A stretch of DNA of 6,811 nucleotides from NCBI GenBank assembly GCA_017394925.1, contig JAFPWQ010000259.1:1-6811 (forward strand), given 5' to 3'. The position numbers and the translations under genes were made by a program. The stretch is from Synergistaceae bacterium. GTDB lineage: Bacteria; Synergistota; Synergistia; Synergistales; Aminobacteriaceae. Position 1 is the stretch's first letter. Each line of letters starts with the position of its first letter. Shown in pieces: positions 5,554-6,811 of the stretch. The notes under the pieces are model-generated. The model had not been told where the DNA came from. It worked only from the letters and a program-made list of their open reading frames with translations, and ran no database searches.

Positions 5554-6811
5554 ATGGATTATGCTGTAGGTTTGATTTTGCTTCTCTCGTTTTTTATACT
5601 CGCATGGTACTGCATAAAAGGCTTTAACCTGATGACAGGATTTCTTATCATAGCTGTCATATGGACAGTCCTTCCGTTATTCGGGACTCTTTTTGTCTCA
5701 CCTGAATTTCTTGCGGCTAATCCCGTTTTACTTTTCGGAGAAGGCACCGGGAAAACTCCTGCGGGGATTCTCAATCGCATATATCAGTCAGCACCAGAGA
5801 ACTGGGGAATAACGCTCGTGAATATATTCTGGGGTACATGGTTCGGACGCGTCTTAATGGATACGGGCATCGCCTCAACACTGATACGCAGGACAGTAGA
5901 GCTTGGCGGAGATAAGCCAGCAATAACGCTCTCACTGCTTAATCTCGTAACGGCATTAATCTTTACATCAATGACAGGTGCAGGTCCCGTTATCGCAATG
6001 GCAGTAATAATACTTCCGATTTTAATTTCGCTTGGAATTCCGAAGGCAATCGCAATGTTTTCATTCATGGGTTCTGTTGCATCAGGAATATATTTGAATC
6101 CAGTTAATTTTGCTATGCACCGTGCGTTTTTCATCAGTCCGTCAGAAATGCCCGAATTTAATTTTGCCTGGTACATTTCACACTGGGGATATGCCGCATC
6201 TGTCATTATGCTTGCGGTTACGTCAGTGCTTGCATTGTTCTATCTTAAATTTAGAGGCTCAAAATTACATCACCAATGGTCAGCTCAGACCCGTACAGCT
6301 CAGACATCAAATAAAGATGCACCGTCATATACGCTCATTCTTCCGATATTACCCGTCATTCTGAATATCGCGTTTAATTTTCCTGTTATCGGCGGATTCG
6401 TGATTGCAGGATTTTCGGCTCTTTTCCTTTGCGGCAGAATGTCAGGTACATTCCGTGAAAATTGCCAGCTCGTGAATAAATTATATTATGACGGCGTTGT
6501 TGATACTGCTCCTGTTGCGGGATTTATGCTCACTGTTCCGATGTTCATTGCTTCAGCTGCTTATGCCTCACCGTATTTCAATGCTGTAACCGGTGAGATA
6601 ATGCCGAAGTCAGAACTCGCTGTGTGCATAGTATTTTCGTTATTGCTCTTACTGGGTCTGTTCAGAGGACCTATGACTCTTGTCGGGTGCGGAGCTGCAA
6701 CTCTGGCTGTGTTATCGAATGCGGCTGAATTCTCAGTGCCGTTCCTTTTCGGGGTATTCGTTGTTCCATCAGTAACCGTAAGTGTTGCATGCTGTATCAC
6801 GCAGGCATGTA
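5554..6811 (+). CDS. Polytopic permease of the IT superfamily type (GntP/DcuC/CitMHS-like), 3' partial
   Basis: The frame is open from ATG 5554, with GGAGG 8 bases upstream, to the window edge, giving 419 residues without a stop. It is strongly hydrophobic, with about ten membrane-spanning segments separated by short loops. Notable features are a loop with GEGTGKT (about 63-69), a conserved-looking stretch WFGRVLMDTGIASTLIRRTVELGGDKP, the re-entrant-like TGAGP (141-145) followed by a Gly/Ala/Ile helix, a hydrophilic central loop (about 233-260) and GVVDTAPVAGF (314-324). Two half-repeats joined by a polar loop, with Gly/Pro-rich hairpins, are the plan of secondary carriers in the ion transporter superfamily, which move carboxylates or sugar acids with H+ or Na+. 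Substrate and exact family cannot be settled by eye. The membrane topology is plain, but the family name is inference. The length so far is near that of GntP and DcuC members (about 440-460), so only a short C-terminal part is probably missing. Confidence 0.85.
   Translation, partial: MDYAVGLILLLSFFILAWYCIKGFNLMTGFLIIAVIWTVLPLFGTLFVSPEFLAANPVLLFGEGTGKTPAGILNRIYQSAPENWGITLVNIFWGTWFGRVLMDTGIASTLIRRTVELGGDKPAITLSLLNLVTALIFTSMTGAGPVIAMAVIILPILISLGIPKAIAMFSFMGSVASGIYLNPVNFAMHRAFFISPSEMPEFNFAWYISHWGYAASVIMLAVTSVLALFYLKFRGSKLHHQWSAQTRTAQTSNKDAPSYTLILPILPVILNIAFNFPVIGGFVIAGFSALFLCGRMSGTFRENCQLVNKLYYDGVVDTAPVAGFMLTVPMFIASAAYASPYFNAVTGEIMPKSELAVCIVFSLLLLLGLFRGPMTLVGCGAATLAVLSNAAEFSVPFLFGVFVVPSVTVSVACCITQAC

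Noticed and set aside
5559..6206. Two antisense open frames (73 and 140 codons) opposite the permease
   Set aside because: The + strand frame gives a coherent membrane protein with a strong ribosome binding site. The antisense frames are by-products of its codon bias.

Overview
The window looks like ordinary bacterial chromosome: moderately AT-rich, dense coding, Shine-Dalgarno sites and Rho-independent hairpins. A lipoprotein-type signal peptide, a multi-TM carboxylate-type permease and the general codon style suggest an anaerobic, probably host- or gut-associated bacterium. Synergistota is a guess from the general look of the proteins, not something the sequence proves. No tRNA, rRNA, CRISPR array, transposase or integrase was found.

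Layout. (1) Positions 1-276 hold the 3' end of an unidentified + strand gene whose product ends in a Ser/Pro/Thr-rich low-complexity stretch. It is followed by a good intrinsic terminator (311-349). (2) Positions 396-2683 hold a two-gene metal-resistance unit on the + strand: an ArsR/SmtB-family metal-sensing repressor and a P1B-type Zn2+/Cd2+/Pb2+ efflux ATPase without the usual N-terminal metal-binding domain. The 65-bp gap between them carries a consensus -10 box overlapped by a double palindrome that looks like the repressor's operator. (3) Positions 2709-5444 on the - strand encode a 911-residue predicted lipoprotein with a MACPF (membrane attack complex/perforin) domain, flanked by a Ca-binding-like acidic loop, a beta-sandwich-like N-terminal region and an uncharacterised C-terminal half. 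Its terminator lies inside the last codons of the convergent ATPase gene. (4) From 5554 to the window edge, divergent from the MACPF gene, runs a polytopic permease of the ion transporter (IT) superfamily type (GntP/DcuC/CitMHS-like), cut off by the end of the window.

How they work together. The repressor and ATPase form a self-contained sensor/efflux pair: metal binding should release the repressor and allow metal export. The MACPF lipoprotein and the permease share a 109-bp divergent promoter region but have no evident functional link to each other or to the metal unit. The most unusual item is the MACPF lipoprotein. The rest is recognisable, with some departures from the textbook forms (missing alpha5 zinc ligands in the repressor, missing HMA domain in the ATPase).
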